From Rothia nasisuis (GTDB lineage: Bacteria > Actinomycetota > Actinomycetes > Actinomycetales > Micrococcaceae), in NCBI RefSeq assembly GCF_928381405.1, contig NZ_CAKMSB010000001.1, forward strand, positions 1 to 64,000: 64,000 bases of DNA. The letters run 5' to 3'. The position numbers were made by a program, and so were the translations under genes. Under the pieces are notes generated by a model, which saw only the letters and a program-made list of their open reading frames with translations, was not told the DNA's origin and did not search any database. This document shows, piece after piece, positions 16,340 through 25,897 of this stretch (positions within the stretch are counted from its first letter, which is position 1; every line of letters begins with the position of its first letter).

Positions 16340-17121
16340 CCGCAACCCAACCCCGCGAATACCGGTCAGCCGCAGCGTCACCGCTCACCCGCGTCCTGGC
16401 GCAGGGCATTTTCGAAACCGTCACCATGCTCAAGAACGGCGAGCAACTTATGCTCAACATCGCCTTTCCGGTGATGGGTTTACTGGCCCTGTGCTTCACC
16501 GGGTTTCTCGACCCCTGGGCACAGCAACACGGGGTCTCTCGCGTGGATATTGCTGTACCCGGCGTGCTCGCTCTCTGCGTGCTCTCAACGGCCCTATCTG
16601 GCCAGGGTATCGCCACCGGCTTTGACCGCCGTTACGGGGTGCTGCGTTTCATCTCAACAACCCCTCTCGGCAAGAGTGGGCTGATTGCCGGCAAAGTGTT
16701 GGCAGTTCTCTCCGTCCTGCTCATTCAGTACCTTCTTGTTGGGGCCCTCGGGCAGTTACTGGGTTGGACGGCCACCGTGCCCGGCGTGCTCATGTCACTA
16801 CCCACACTTGTGTTGGGAGCAGCCTGCTTTACCTCCCTCGGGCTTCTTATCGCGGGAACCGTGCGGGCTGAGGCAACCCTGGCTATAGTCAACATGGCCT
16901 GGGTGGTTCTTGCTGCGGCCGGCGGAATTTTACTCCCCACCGACCGGTACCCCACATGGCTGGCCCAACTAGTTGATATGCTACCCTCCGCTGCCCTAGG
17001 CAACGCCCTGCGCGGGGACTTCATCGACCACACCTTCCTCCTGATTCCACATCTGATTCTTGTCATCTCAACTGCCCTCTTTGGCAGCCTGGCACTCAAA
17101 TTTTTCAAGTGGTCAGCATAG
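16336..17121 (+). CDS. ABC-2 type exporter permease
   Basis: The 261-residue membrane protein has about six transmembrane segments and the ABC-2 permease pattern. A cytoplasmic N-terminal helix is followed by a coupling region with RRYGVLRFISTTPLGKSGLI (about 97-116), then membrane segments at about 120-145, 150-175, 180-200 and 235-255. It partners the preceding ATPase, with which it overlaps by ATGA. ctaA starts 24 bases downstream, so the three genes may form one transcript. The substrate is unknown; conserved linkage to heme A synthase is the main clue. Confidence 0.9.
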   Translation: MTATQPREYRSAAASPLTRVLAQGIFETVTMLKNGEQLMLNIAFPVMGLLALCFTGFLDPWAQQHGVSRVDIAVPGVLALCVLSTALSGQGIATGFDRRYGVLRFISTTPLGKSGLIAGKVLAVLSVLLIQYLLVGALGQLLGWTATVPGVLMSLPTLVLGAACFTSLGLLIAGTVRAEATLAIVNMAWVVLAAAGGILLPTDRYPTWLAQLVDMLPSAALGNALRGDFIDHTFLLIPHLILVISTALFGSLALKFFKWSA

Positions 17122-17145
17122 GCTGGCTCGCACCTGACAGACACC

Positions 17146-18309
17146 ATGAAAGATAGCACCGTGAAGGAAAGTCCAATTCCAGCAAACGCCGCACCACACT
17201 CCCCTCAGCCTCATGACGAGGCCCACAGGCAGGCGTCCTCCTCCGGAAAAAAGCTGATGCCACGCCGCTACACCCCCTGGATTAAGAGGACCGCGTGGGC
17301 CGTAGCGATTGCCAATATCTTTTTGATTATCTCCGGCGGCATCGTTCGCCTCACCGGCTCAGGGCTTGGTTGTGATTCCTGGCCGCGCTGCACTTCAGAC
17401 GGCTCCTGGACCACCACCCCCGAAATGGGTATTCATGGCCTGGTGGAGTTCGGCAACCGTCTGCTCACTTTCGTACTGGTTGCCGTCACCGTCACCGCCT
17501 TTCTGGCAGTACTGCGGGTGGTCTTCCCGCAGCGGGTGCCAGCAGGTTTCTTTTTTAAAAAACTCCTTGTGGGCGCACGAGCGAACGAAACCCGTTACGC
17601 CGACCTTTTTAATCTAACCCTGCTACTACTTTGGGGGATTCCCGTGCAGGCAGTGGTTGGCGGTATTTCGGTCTGGCAGAAGCTCAACCCTTGGATGATC
17701 ACCGCCCACTACATGCTCTCGGCCCTCATGATTATGATTGCTGGCATCTACCTGAACCGCGTCTACCGCTACTTTGAGGGCACAGCCGAGCGTGAGGGGC
17801 TAGTGACGGCAGCCCAGTCAGCAGACCTCAAGGACGCTATCGCCCCCGCGTCCGCACACCTGATGCGGGTGCTCGGTTGGGTTGGTGCGGCACTGGTCAT
17901 TGCACTGATGTTCATGGGTACAGTAACCACCGGCACCGGCCCCCACGCTGGCGACGCCGAAACCCACAGGCATGCCTTCAACCCTGTGTGGGTGACCCGT
18001 ATACACGGTACCCTGGTGTGGGTCTACTGTGCCTCGGTACTGGGCTTCTTCCTGGCCTGGCGGTCTAAGGGCTGGGCTCCAATCTTCGGCAAGTCAATGG
18101 TTTTTGTGTTGATTGTGCTGACCTACCAGGCCGTGGTCGGTTATACCCAGTACTTCAACGGCCTGCCCATCTGGCTGGTAGAAATGCACCTGATTGGGTC
18201 GGGCGTCTTCGCCCTGGCGGCTTCCTCACTGTTTGAGAGGCAGCTGACGCTCAGCTCACCGTCAGCCCGCGCCAAAGCGACCCCCCGCGTCCTTGCACCT
18301 CAGCCCTAG
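17146..18309 (+). CDS. ctaA: Heme A synthase (COX15/CtaA)
   Basis: CtaA oxidises the C8 methyl of heme O to give heme A for aa3-type cytochrome oxidase. The 387-residue protein has an extended polar N-terminus (about 45 residues) and eight membrane segments in two four-helix repeats. Conserved features are VRLTGSGLGCDSWPRC with its paired cysteines, and histidines in HGLVEFGNR, HYMLSALM, RIHGTLVW and EMHLIGSG that ligate heme in the two repeats. The gene points toward ctaB, which makes its heme O substrate. A large palindrome lies 16 bases after the stop. The assignment is secure. Confidence 0.96.
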   Translation: MKDSTVKESPIPANAAPHSPQPHDEAHRQASSSGKKLMPRRYTPWIKRTAWAVAIANIFLIISGGIVRLTGSGLGCDSWPRCTSDGSWTTTPEMGIHGLVEFGNRLLTFVLVAVTVTAFLAVLRVVFPQRVPAGFFFKKLLVGARANETRYADLFNLTLLLLWGIPVQAVVGGISVWQKLNPWMITAHYMLSALMIMIAGIYLNRVYRYFEGTAEREGLVTAAQSADLKDAIAPASAHLMRVLGWVGAALVIALMFMGTVTTGTGPHAGDAETHRHAFNPVWVTRIHGTLVWVYCASVLGFFLAWRSKGWAPIFGKSMVFVLIVLTYQAVVGYTQYFNGLPIWLVEMHLIGSGVFALAASSLFERQLTLSSPSARAKATPRVLAPQP

Positions 18310-18324
18310 CCCCCTGCAGTAGGT

Positions 18325-18379
18325 ACCATCTAAATCAGAATTACCCACCTAGTTCGTGGGTAATTCTGATTTAAATGGT
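18325..18379. repeat. Palindromic hairpin H1 (24-base arms)
   Basis: Arms 18325-18348 and 18356-18379 pair at 23 of 24 positions around a CTAGTTC loop, with ACCCAC / GTGGGT next to the loop. It is an inverted copy of H2 at 19462-19516 and a relative of H3 at 48285-48347. It lies 15 bases after ctaA and can serve as its terminator (TCTTTT follows). No gene occupies the next 170 bases, up to the AbiEi-like gene at 18548. Confidence 0.85.
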
Positions 18380-18547
18380 CTTTTCCACAAGCTCGCACAA
18401 GGGCTTCATATAAGCGTTATCGCTGCACCAATTTTCTGCTGAGTCGGGCCACAACCTCATGAATTTTCTCACCTCATACGCTCTCTAGTTATCCACAGGC
18501 TACTCTTGCTCTAGAAAAACTAAGGTTGCATCGATAAGTCTAGAGCC

Positions 18548-19446
18548 ATGTCAATGCATGAATACACCAACTCAATCTACACAACCCGGCAGCTTCTGAA
18601 CCAGGGCTACACCTTTGACCGAATCAATCGAGACGTGAAAGCTCAAAAACTCACACGTATCAGAAAGGGTATCTACTGCCCAACAGCCTGGTGGGGCTCC
18701 CTGAAGCCCCACGAAATCTACCGAGCCCAAATTGCCGCAGTGCACGTAGCAGAACCGTCTACCACCTTTTCACATGCCGCAGCTGCCTGCCTACACGGGT
18801 TAGCTCTAGCAAAAACCCCGCCCTCAGTCGATATTGTTGGTCCGCCAGATTCACGCGGACGGGCTGCCGGAACACGCAAACATTACACCTATAAGCCCAT
18901 AGAAGAGCACAGGACGCTTGTGGGCGGTTTTAGCGTGACGGGCTTGGTCCAGACGGTTGTAGATTGCGCACGTTATCTTCCCATAGAAGAGGCAACTGTG
19001 ATCGCAGATAGTGCCTTGAATCAGAAGCTGGTCGGTGTAGAGGAACTCTCGCATGAACTTTCCCAGATAGCTGGGTGGGGTTCCCAAAAATGCCGCAGGG
19101 TTGCAATAAGTATGAGCCCCTTTGCCGAAAGCCCGGGCGAAACCTTGCTTCGCCTCATCCTCATCGATGCGGGCCTGCCAGCACCGGCAGAGCAGGTAGA
19201 AGTAACTGCTGGTGGGCTGCGGTTCAGACTTGATTTGGCCTACCCTGATCGGATGATTGCCCTTGAGTTTGATGGCGAAGTGAAGTACGAGAATTCGGCC
19301 CGCGGTATGAGGCTGAATGGTCCGAACGCAGGCGGGAGTCACTTCTCCAAAATTTGGGGTGGACAGTACGCCGGTATCGGTGGGTAGACCTTGTAACGCG
19401 CCGGGCAGAAATCGCTGCAGAGATCCGTTACCTTCTAAACCGCTAG
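18548..19446 (+). pseudogene. AbiEi-like/DUF559 protein, frameshifted
   Basis: The first 250 residues combine an N-terminal winged-helix region with TRQLLNQGYTFDRINRDV (as in AbiEi-type antitoxins of type IV toxin-antitoxin systems) and a C-terminal DUF559/Vsr-like fold with LDLAYPDRMIALEFDGEVKY. The frame then shifts. As read it ends at 19387 (279 residues), with a tail that is not family-like. In the +1 frame from about 19310 the expected tail appears: EAEWSERRRESLLQNLGWTV, RRYRWVDL and so on to TAG at 19446. One base appears to be missing near 19301-19310. Such proteins are widespread in Actinobacteria; their function is poorly known. The gene is bracketed by inverted copies H1 and H2. Confidence 0.75.
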
Positions 19447-19461
19447 CATCCAGAAGAAAAG

Positions 19462-19516
19462 ACCATTTAAATCAGAAATACCCACCTAATTAGTGGGTAT
19501 TTCCGATTTAGATGGT
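19462..19516. repeat. Palindromic hairpin H2 (24-base arms)
   Basis: Arms 19462-19485 and 19493-19516 pair at 22 of 24 positions around CTAATTA. Compared with the reverse complement of H1, the arms differ at only a few positions, and the flanking GAAAAGACC and GGTACCTAC also match. It lies between the stops of the AbiEi-like gene and ctaB, so it probably acts as a two-way terminator. Confidence 0.85.
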
Positions 19517-19526
19517 ACCTACCTGT

Positions 19527-20510
19527 TTAGAGCGGGAGTACCGGGCCACCCACGAAGGGGTCTATCGCCAACGCAATGAACAGCACGGTCAGGTAGGTGA
19601 TGGAGCCGTGGAAGACCACCATAGCGGTGCGGCTGGTTGCCTGCTCGGCCAGGGCCAGGTGGTGTAGCTTGTGGCAGTGGTAGAGGAACCAGGACCCGAT
19701 TAGCATAGCGGTCGCGGTATAGACCCAGCCAGCCCCGCCAAGCGGCACCAGTAGTAGCGAACACATCACCATAGCCCAGCCGTAGAGAACCACCTGAACG
19801 GAAACCGACTTTGCTGAGTCGGTCGCACCCAGCATGGGAATGCCCGCTGCCCGGTAGTCTTCGGCGTATTTCATAGATAGGGGCCAGTAGTGGGGCGGGG
19901 TCCACAGGAAGATCACTACAAAGAGCACTACAGCGGCCCAGGAGATGGTGTTCTCAACGGCAGCCCAAGCGATAAGGACGGGCATGCAGCCAGCCAGGCC
20001 ACCCCAAACAATGTTCTGCTTGGTGCGCTTTTTAAGCCAGAGGGAGTAGAAGACCACGTACAGGAAGATGGCCACGACGCCTAGGCCAGCAGCCAGCGGG
20101 TTAACCAGGAAGTAGAAATAGATAATCGAGATGACCGCCAGCGCCCAGGCAAAGATCAGGGCTTCACGGTCAGTCAGCTCACCGGTGACCAGCGGGCGCT
20201 TCTCTGTGCGCTTCATGAGACGGTCAGCTTCGCGGTCAATATAGCAGTTGAAGGCACCAGAGGCACCCGCAGCCAGAGAGCCACCAATCATGGTGTGAAG
20301 TACCAGCCAAAAGTTGGGGAAACCTCCGGCCGCAAAAATCATAGTGGGCGCAGTAGTGACCAGTAGCAGTTCGATAATTTGCGGCTTGGTCAGGTGAATG
20401 TAGGCCTTGATTTTGCGTACCAGATTCATACGCTCCGGGGCGGACGGCTCAGGGGTGCGCGAACCCGGCTCGCTACGGTCAATCACGGTGCTGATGCCAT
20501 GGCCCTTCAC
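19527..20510 (-). CDS. ctaB: Protoheme IX farnesyltransferase (heme O synthase)
   Basis: CtaB joins farnesyl diphosphate to heme b to make heme O, the substrate of CtaA. It is a polytopic prenyltransferase of the UbiA superfamily. From GTG 20510 it has 327 residues with about nine membrane segments. The first aspartate-rich motif is [20 protein letters not shown], and a loop after [14 protein letters not shown] corresponds to the second. The open frame starts at 20660, but the extra 50 residues are not family-like. GTG 20510 has AAGGGAAG nine bases upstream, and a later start at the MNLVRK segment is also possible. It is convergent with ctaA and divergent from tkt. Confidence 0.93.
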   Translation of the reverse strand: MKGHGISTVIDRSEPGSRTPEPSAPERMNLVRKIKAYIHLTKPQIIELLLVTTAPTMIFAAGGFPNFWLVLHTMIGGSLAAGASGAFNCYIDREADRLMKRTEKRPLVTGELTDREALIFAWALAVISIIYFYFLVNPLAAGLGVVAIFLYVVFYSLWLKKRTKQNIVWGGLAGCMPVLIAWAAVENTISWAAVVLFVVIFLWTPPHYWPLSMKYAEDYRAAGIPMLGATDSAKSVSVQVVLYGWAMVMCSLLLVPLGGAGWVYTATAMLIGSWFLYHCHKLHHLALAEQATSRTAMVVFHGSITYLTVLFIALAIDPFVGGPVLPL

Positions 20511-20945
20511 GTATGCTGACTTCCCTTGACTGTTGTGTGTGAGGCTCTTAAGGCTGGCTCCCGGCGATTCACTATGTGAAATTGCAGGATTTTTAATGAT
20601 TTTATCTGGGGCAGGACGCCGGCGGGCAACGCACCCCAGAGCACACCATTTTTGTGCCAACAGTCACAATTTTGTGAGTTAAATTGGTATGAAAGCACGC
20701 CAAAAGAGCTTTTGGTCAAATTACATCATATATCGCCAGCTGTACCCCCGCCAATACGTTAAGCAGGCTCATCTGCTGTGAGACAAAGTAGGGGCCACGC
20801 GGGCGCAGGTGAACTATCCTTGAAAGTAGCGTCTTGTGCCGCAGCGTCCTTGTGCCTACGTGGGGTTACCACGTTAGCCAACGCACCGTGCAGGGCAGTT
20901 TTGTTGCGAATATTTCTGGGTAGCCAGATTGAGAGAGGATGGCTG
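20511..20945. other. 435-base divergent intergenic region, ctaB/tkt
   Basis: No gene is convincing here; the tkt frame is open from 20778, but that part does not look like transketolase. Small palindromes are CACAATTTTGTG (20666-20677), CAAAAG-AG-CTTTTG (20701-20714) and ACGTGG-ggtta-CCACGT near 20859-20875. On the minus strand TTGACC about 18 bases before CTTTCA could be a weak ctaB promoter, with CAAAAG-AG-CTTTTG between the boxes. The long untranslated leader before tkt is unexplained. Confidence 0.5.
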
Positions 20946-23057
20946 ATGCCTAACCTGAATCAGAAGCTTGAATGGACCGAGAAAGATCAGCGGGCGGTAG
21001 ACACAGCGCGTGTTCTTGCCGCGGACGCCGTTGAAAAGGTTGGCTCGGGCCACCCCGGTACCGCGATGAGCCTGGCTCCAGTAGCTTACTTGCTCTTCCA
21101 GAAGATTATGCGACACGATCCTTCAGATGACCGCTGGGCTGGCCGTGACCGCTTTATTCTTTCTCCGGGTCACACGTCTATGACTCTGTATAACCAGCTT
21201 TTCTTGGGTGGTTTTGGCCTGGAGCTTGACGATATCAAATCGCTCCGTACTGCTGGCGCCAAGACTGCCGGGCACCCTGAATACGGTCACGCCAAGGGCA
21301 TCGAAATCACCACCGGCCCTCTGGGCCAGGGCCTGGCCTCGGCCGTGGGTTTCGCCTACGCCCAGCGCCGCATGCGCGGACTCTTCGACCCTGAGGCCGC
21401 TCCCGGAACCTCACCCTTTGACCACACTATTTTCACTATCGCCTCGGAGGGTGACGTGCAGGAGGGCGTCACCGCTGAGGCCTCCGCCCTTGCCGGCCAC
21501 CAGCAGCTGGGCAACCTGGTGGTTATTTACGACCGCAACCACATCTCTATTGAAGATGACACCGACGTAGCCTTCACTGAGGACGTCGCTGCCCGCTACG
21601 AGGCTTACGGTTGGGACGTCACCAAGATAGACTGGACCGCCACCGGTGAGTACGTTGAAGATATTGAAGCTCTCTACGAGGCTATCGTTGCGGCAACCAA
21701 GGTCACCGATAAGCCCTCCTTCATCGAGCTTCGCACCATCATCGGCTACCCTGCCCCCACCAAACAAAACACCGGAGGTATTCACGGTTCCAAGCTGGGC
21801 GCTGAAGAAGTAGCTGCTACCAAGAAGGTTCTAGGTTTTGACCCCGAGCAGCACTTCGTGGTGGAACCCGAGATTCTTGAGCACACCCGAGAGCTGGTGG
21901 AACGAGGTGCAGCTGAGCGCGATGAGTGGCAGAAGTCCTTCGACGCCTGGGCAGCGGCCAACCCCGAGCAGGCCAAGCTCTATGAGCGCCTGGTAGCGGG
22001 TGAACTGCCCGAGAATCTCGATGCGGCCCTCCCGGTTTTTGAGGCCGACTCCTCGATTGCGACCCGTGCAGCGTCTGGTAAGGTCATCAACGCGCTCGCC
22101 CCCCTGCTACCCGAACTCTGGGGTGGTTCAGCTGACCTGGCTGGCTCAAATAACACTACTATCGACACCGAGAAATCCTTTAACCCCGTCTCCCGCTCCA
22201 CCAAGAACTGGGCGGCCCACCCCTACGGGCGGGTTCTCCACTTTGGTATCCGAGAGCACGCGGCAGCGGCCATCACCAACGGTATTGCGCTCTCTTCTCC
22301 CACCCGCCCCTTCTCTGGCACCTTCTTTGTCTTTACCGACTATCAGCGCCCGGCCGTCCGCCTGGCAGCGCTCATGGGTGTGCCCAATATTTTTGTCTGG
22401 ACCCACGACTCTATCGGTCTGGGAGAGGACGGCCCCACCCACCAGCCCGTTGAGCACCTGACTGCCATGCGCGCGATTCCCAATCTGGACGTGGTGCGAC
22501 CTGCAGACGGTAACGAGACCGCCGTTGCTTGGCGCAGGATTCTGGATATCAAGGATCACCCCGCTGGCCTGGTGCTTTCACGCCAGAACCTGACCAACGT
22601 AGCTCGTGAGGATCTGCACCCCGACTACGAGGGCGAGAAGTTTGCCTCTGCCACCGGTGCCGCACGCGGCGGCTATGTGCTCGCTGATACCGAAGGTGCC
22701 CCCGACGTCATTTTGATTGCCACCGGCTCCGAGGTTGAGGTTGCCCTGGCCGCCCGTACCCAGCTTGCGCAGGACGGCGTCGCTGCTCGTGTGGTCTCTA
22801 TGCCCTGCCGCGAGTGGTTCGCCGCCGAGTCTGACGAGTACCGTGAGTCGGTCATCCCCTCGTCTGTCAAAGCCCGTGTGACCGTTGAGGCCGGCTTGGC
22901 CATGCCCTGGATGGACATTCTGGGTGAAGCTGGCCGCGCCGTTTCGCTGGAGCACTACGGTGCCTCAGCATCTGCCGAAGAGCTTTTTGCTGACTACGGT
23001 TTCACCGCCGAAAATGTTGCAGCCAAGGCTCTCGAATCCATCGAAGCTACCCGCTAA
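20946..23057 (+). CDS. tkt: Transketolase
   Basis: Transketolase moves two-carbon units between sugar phosphates in the pentose phosphate pathway, using thiamine diphosphate. The protein from ATG 20946 (GAGAGGAT upstream) has 703 residues, the normal size. It shows the N-terminal KVGSGHPGTAMSLAP, the cofactor region SEGDVQEGVTAEASALAGHQ with the ISIEDDT element, the central GIREHAAAAITNGIAL with catalytic glutamate, and the GLGEDGPTHQPVEHL motif. It heads a co-directional run tkt-tal-zwf-opcA-pgl covering both pathway branches. This is the conserved actinobacterial arrangement. Confidence 0.97.
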   Translation: MPNLNQKLEWTEKDQRAVDTARVLAADAVEKVGSGHPGTAMSLAPVAYLLFQKIMRHDPSDDRWAGRDRFILSPGHTSMTLYNQLFLGGFGLELDDIKSLRTAGAKTAGHPEYGHAKGIEITTGPLGQGLASAVGFAYAQRRMRGLFDPEAAPGTSPFDHTIFTIASEGDVQEGVTAEASALAGHQQLGNLVVIYDRNHISIEDDTDVAFTEDVAARYEAYGWDVTKIDWTATGEYVEDIEALYEAIVAATKVTDKPSFIELRTIIGYPAPTKQNTGGIHGSKLGAEEVAATKKVLGFDPEQHFVVEPEILEHTRELVERGAAERDEWQKSFDAWAAANPEQAKLYERLVAGELPENLDAALPVFEADSSIATRAASGKVINALAPLLPELWGGSADLAGSNNTTIDTEKSFNPVSRSTKNWAAHPYGRVLHFGIREHAAAAITNGIALSSPTRPFSGTFFVFTDYQRPAVRLAALMGVPNIFVWTHDSIGLGEDGPTHQPVEHLTAMRAIPNLDVVRPADGNETAVAWRRILDIKDHPAGLVLSRQNLTNVAREDLHPDYEGEKFASATGAARGGYVLADTEGAPDVILIATGSEVEVALAARTQLAQDGVAARVVSMPCREWFAAESDEYRESVIPSSVKARVTVEAGLAMPWMDILGEAGRAVSLEHYGASASAEELFADYGFTAENVAAKALESIEATR

Positions 23058-23082
23058 CCGCACCTGACTAAAGGAAAACACT

Positions 23083-24189
23083 ATGACTACCCCTACCCAG
23101 AAACTCTCAGACGCAGGAGTTTCCATCTGGCTTGATGACCTCTCCCGTGAGCGTTTGACCAGCGGCAACCTGCAAGAACTCATTGACACCAAGAACGTGG
23201 TCGGTGTGACCACCAATCCCAGCATTTTTGCCGCTGCCCTAAGCAATGGTGCCGCATACGCCCAGCAGATGAAGGAACTTGCCGCTACCGGTGAAAGCGC
23301 CGAAAGCGCCGGTTTTGCCGCCATGATTGATGATGTGCGTGATGCCTGCGATGTTTTTGCCCCTATCTACGAGGCAAGTCAGGGCTTCGACGGTCGTGTA
23401 TCCATTGAGGTTTCTCCCCTACTTGCGCACAGGGCTCAAGAAACCTTGGCTCAGGCCAAGGAACTCCACTCCATCGTGGGCCGTGAGAATGTCATGATTA
23501 AGATTCCCGCCACCGAAGAGGGCCTGGAGCCCATTGCGGACGCCTTAGCTGAAGGGATCTCGGTGAACGTCACCCTGATCTTCTCGCTGGAGCGCTACCG
23601 CGCTGTCATCAACGCCTACATGCTGGGACTTGAGAAAGCTCTAGAAAACGGCAAGGACCTATCAAAGATTCACTCCGTCGCCTCCTTCTTCGTCTCCCGC
23701 GTAGACACCGAGATTGACGCCCGCCTTGAGGCTGTGGGCACCGATGAGGCGCTTGCTCTTCGAGGTAAGGCCGGTGTAGCCAACGCCCGCCTGGCCTTTG
23801 AGGTCTACGAACAGGCTTTTGCTTCTGAGCGCTGGGCCCGCCTTGAAGCAGCTGGAGCCAACCGCCAGCGTCCGCTCTGGGCATCAACCGGCGTCAAGAA
23901 CCCAAACTACCCAGACACTCTCTACGTCACCGAGATTGCGGCTCCTGGCACCGTCAACACCATGCCAGAGGCGACCCTGAACGCAACCTTCGACCACGCA
24001 GAAGTAACTGGTAACGCCATTGCAGGGACCTACGAGGAAGCCAACGAGACTCTCAATCAGCTTGAAGCGGTGGGTATCTCCTACAAGGACGTGGTTGAAA
24101 AGCTCGAAACCGAGGGCGTTGAGAAGTTTGAGGTTTCCTGGAAGGAGCTACTCGAAACCGTCAACACCGCTCTGGCTGAGAATAAGTAG
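23083..24189 (+). CDS. tal: Transaldolase
   Basis: Transaldolase transfers a dihydroxyacetone unit from sedoheptulose 7-phosphate to glyceraldehyde 3-phosphate. The 368-residue length matches the actinobacterial Tal subfamily. Motifs seen are [13 protein letters not shown] (about 45-57), the Schiff-base lysine region [14 protein letters not shown] (about 133-146) and [15 protein letters not shown] (about 197-211). An AAAGGA site precedes the ATG by eight bases. It follows tkt after 25 bases. A GTGAGGG/CCCTCAC hairpin lies just downstream. Confidence 0.97.
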   Translation: MTTPTQKLSDAGVSIWLDDLSRERLTSGNLQELIDTKNVVGVTTNPSIFAAALSNGAAYAQQMKELAATGESAESAGFAAMIDDVRDACDVFAPIYEASQGFDGRVSIEVSPLLAHRAQETLAQAKELHSIVGRENVMIKIPATEEGLEPIADALAEGISVNVTLIFSLERYRAVINAYMLGLEKALENGKDLSKIHSVASFFVSRVDTEIDARLEAVGTDEALALRGKAGVANARLAFEVYEQAFASERWARLEAAGANRQRPLWASTGVKNPNYPDTLYVTEIAAPGTVNTMPEATLNATFDHAEVTGNAIAGTYEEANETLNQLEAVGISYKDVVEKLETEGVEKFEVSWKELLETVNTALAENK

Positions 24190-24201
24190 AACCAGTCAGT
24201 T

Positions 24202-24234
24202 GTGAGGGTGGGGGCATTTCTTCCCTGCCCTCAC
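24202..24234 (+). terminator. Possible hairpin between tal and zwf
   Basis: GTGAGGG (24202-24208) pairs with CCCTCAC (24228-24234), with GGG/CCC pairs possible inside. No clear T tract follows, so it may only reduce read-through or stabilise the upstream message. Confidence 0.35.
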
Positions 24235-24361
24235 TGCACCCTAGCGCACGGTGAAGGCGCCTTCTTCCCCTGCCAGCACGAGTACACTAGACAAGAGAAC
24301 CGCGGCAGCCCATGAGACCTTGAGAGCTGCCGCCCAACCAATCTGTGAAGGATTCACGGCG

Positions 24362-25897
24362 GTGGCCAACACTCACGAATCAAATCCCCTGCGAGACCCT
24401 CGCGACCGCAGACTCACCCGCGTGGCAGGCCCGTCCTCGCTGGTCTTCTTCGGCGTGACCGGTGACCTTGCCCGTAAGAAACTACTCCCTGCCGTCTACG
24501 ACCTGGTGAATCGCGGTCTGCTCCCCCCTAGCTTTGGCCTGGTGGGGTTTGGGCGCCGCGAATGGAGTCATGAGGACTTTCGCACTGAGGTTCGCGGGCA
24601 CGTTGAAGCTCACGCCCGCACTCCTTTCCGTGAGGACGTCTGGAACCAGTTTGCTGCCGGTATCCGTTTTGTCACCGGCACTTTTGACTCTGACGAGTCT
24701 TTCGAAAAGCTCAAAGCGACGCTGACCGAACTTGATGAGACCCGCGGTACTCGTGGCAACCATGCCTTCTACCTGTCGATTCCGCCCAAGGACTTTGATC
24801 AGGTTCTGCAGAAGCTAGCCGACCATGACCTAGCCAACCATAACCAGCACGAGGGCTGGCGCCGTGTGGTCATTGAAAAGCCCTTCGGCCACAACCTAGA
24901 GTCAGCACGCGAACTCAACGCTATCGTTGAGCGTGTTTTTCCGGCTGACTCGGTCTTCCGCATTGACCACTATTTGGGCAAAGAGACCGTTCAGAATATC
25001 TTGGCTATGCGCTTTGCCAACCAGATGTTTGAGCCACTATGGAATGCCACCAACGTAGATCACGTACAGATCACTATGGCTGAAGATATTGGCATCGGCA
25101 CCCGAGCTGGCTACTACGACGGTGTGGGTGCAGCCCGTGACATTATTCAGAACCATCTGCTGCAGCTGCTGGCTCTCACCGCTATGGAAGAGCCGATTAG
25201 TTTTAACGCAGACCACCTGCGCGCTGAGAAAGCTAAGGTGCTTGAAGCGGTCAGGGTGCCGGACGACATCGCATCCGCTTTCGCTATTGGCCAGTACTCT
25301 GCCGGCAACCAGGGCGGTGAAGAGGTCAACGGCTTCTTGGATGAGAACGATATTCCAGCAGATTCACGCACTGAGACCTTCGCTGCGCTTAAGCTGAACA
25401 TCAATACCCGCCGTTGGTCCGGCGTCCCCTTCTACCTGCGCGCGGGCAAGCGCCTGGGCCGCAGAGTTACAGAGATTGCTGTGGTCTTCAAGAAGTCACC
25501 CAATCTGCTCTTTGGAGGTAAAACTGACCAGGCTGGCCAGAACTCCATCGTGATTCGTGTTCAGCCCGATGAGGGTATGACCCTGCGTTTCGCGTCCAAG
25601 GTTCCCGGCACCCAGATGGAAATTCGCGATGTCAACATGGACTTTGGCTACTCACATTCCTTTACCGAGGAATCCCCCGAAGCCTACGAGCGTCTTATCC
25701 TCGATGTACTCCTGGGCGAGCCCCCGCTGTTCCCCCGACACGAGGAGGTTGAGCTTTCCTGGAAGATTCTAGACCCCTTCGAGGAGTACTGGGAGGAACA
25801 CAAGATTCAGCCCGAAGCCTACGCCCCCGGCTCCTGGGGCCCGGTTTCTTCCCATGAGATGCTAGAACGTGACGGCCGTGCTTGGAGACGCCCATGA
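24362..25897 (+). CDS. zwf: Glucose-6-phosphate 1-dehydrogenase
   Basis: Zwf oxidises glucose 6-phosphate to 6-phosphogluconolactone, making NADPH, at the entry of the oxidative pentose phosphate branch. From GTG 24362 (GAAGGA nine bases upstream) the protein has 511 residues, the family norm. The frame is open from 24251, but the extra 37 residues are not conserved. It shows the nucleotide-binding FFGVTGDLARKKLLPA, the substrate site RVVIEKPFGHNL, and RIDHYLGKETVQN with the catalytic His region. Its stop overlaps the opcA start by four bases. OpcA is needed for full activity in Corynebacterineae and relatives, which fits the coupling. Confidence 0.95.
   Translation: MANTHESNPLRDPRDRRLTRVAGPSSLVFFGVTGDLARKKLLPAVYDLVNRGLLPPSFGLVGFGRREWSHEDFRTEVRGHVEAHARTPFREDVWNQFAAGIRFVTGTFDSDESFEKLKATLTELDETRGTRGNHAFYLSIPPKDFDQVLQKLADHDLANHNQHEGWRRVVIEKPFGHNLESARELNAIVERVFPADSVFRIDHYLGKETVQNILAMRFANQMFEPLWNATNVDHVQITMAEDIGIGTRAGYYDGVGAARDIIQNHLLQLLALTAMEEPISFNADHLRAEKAKVLEAVRVPDDIASAFAIGQYSAGNQGGEEVNGFLDENDIPADSRTETFAALKLNINTRRWSGVPFYLRAGKRLGRRVTEIAVVFKKSPNLLFGGKTDQAGQNSIVIRVQPDEGMTLRFASKVPGTQMEIRDVNMDFGYSHSFTEESPEAYERLILDVLLGEPPLFPRHEEVELSWKILDPFEEYWEEHKIQPEAYAPGSWGPVSSHEMLERDGRAWRRP

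Noticed and set aside
18325-19516. H1 and H2 as a CRISPR-like or integron attachment array
   Set aside because: Only two inverted copies, no spacers, no cas or integrase genes; position between convergent genes fits terminators better.
20778-20945. N-terminal extension of transketolase
   Set aside because: The 56 extra residues look like translated intergenic DNA; GAGAGGAT and conserved residues place the start at 20946.
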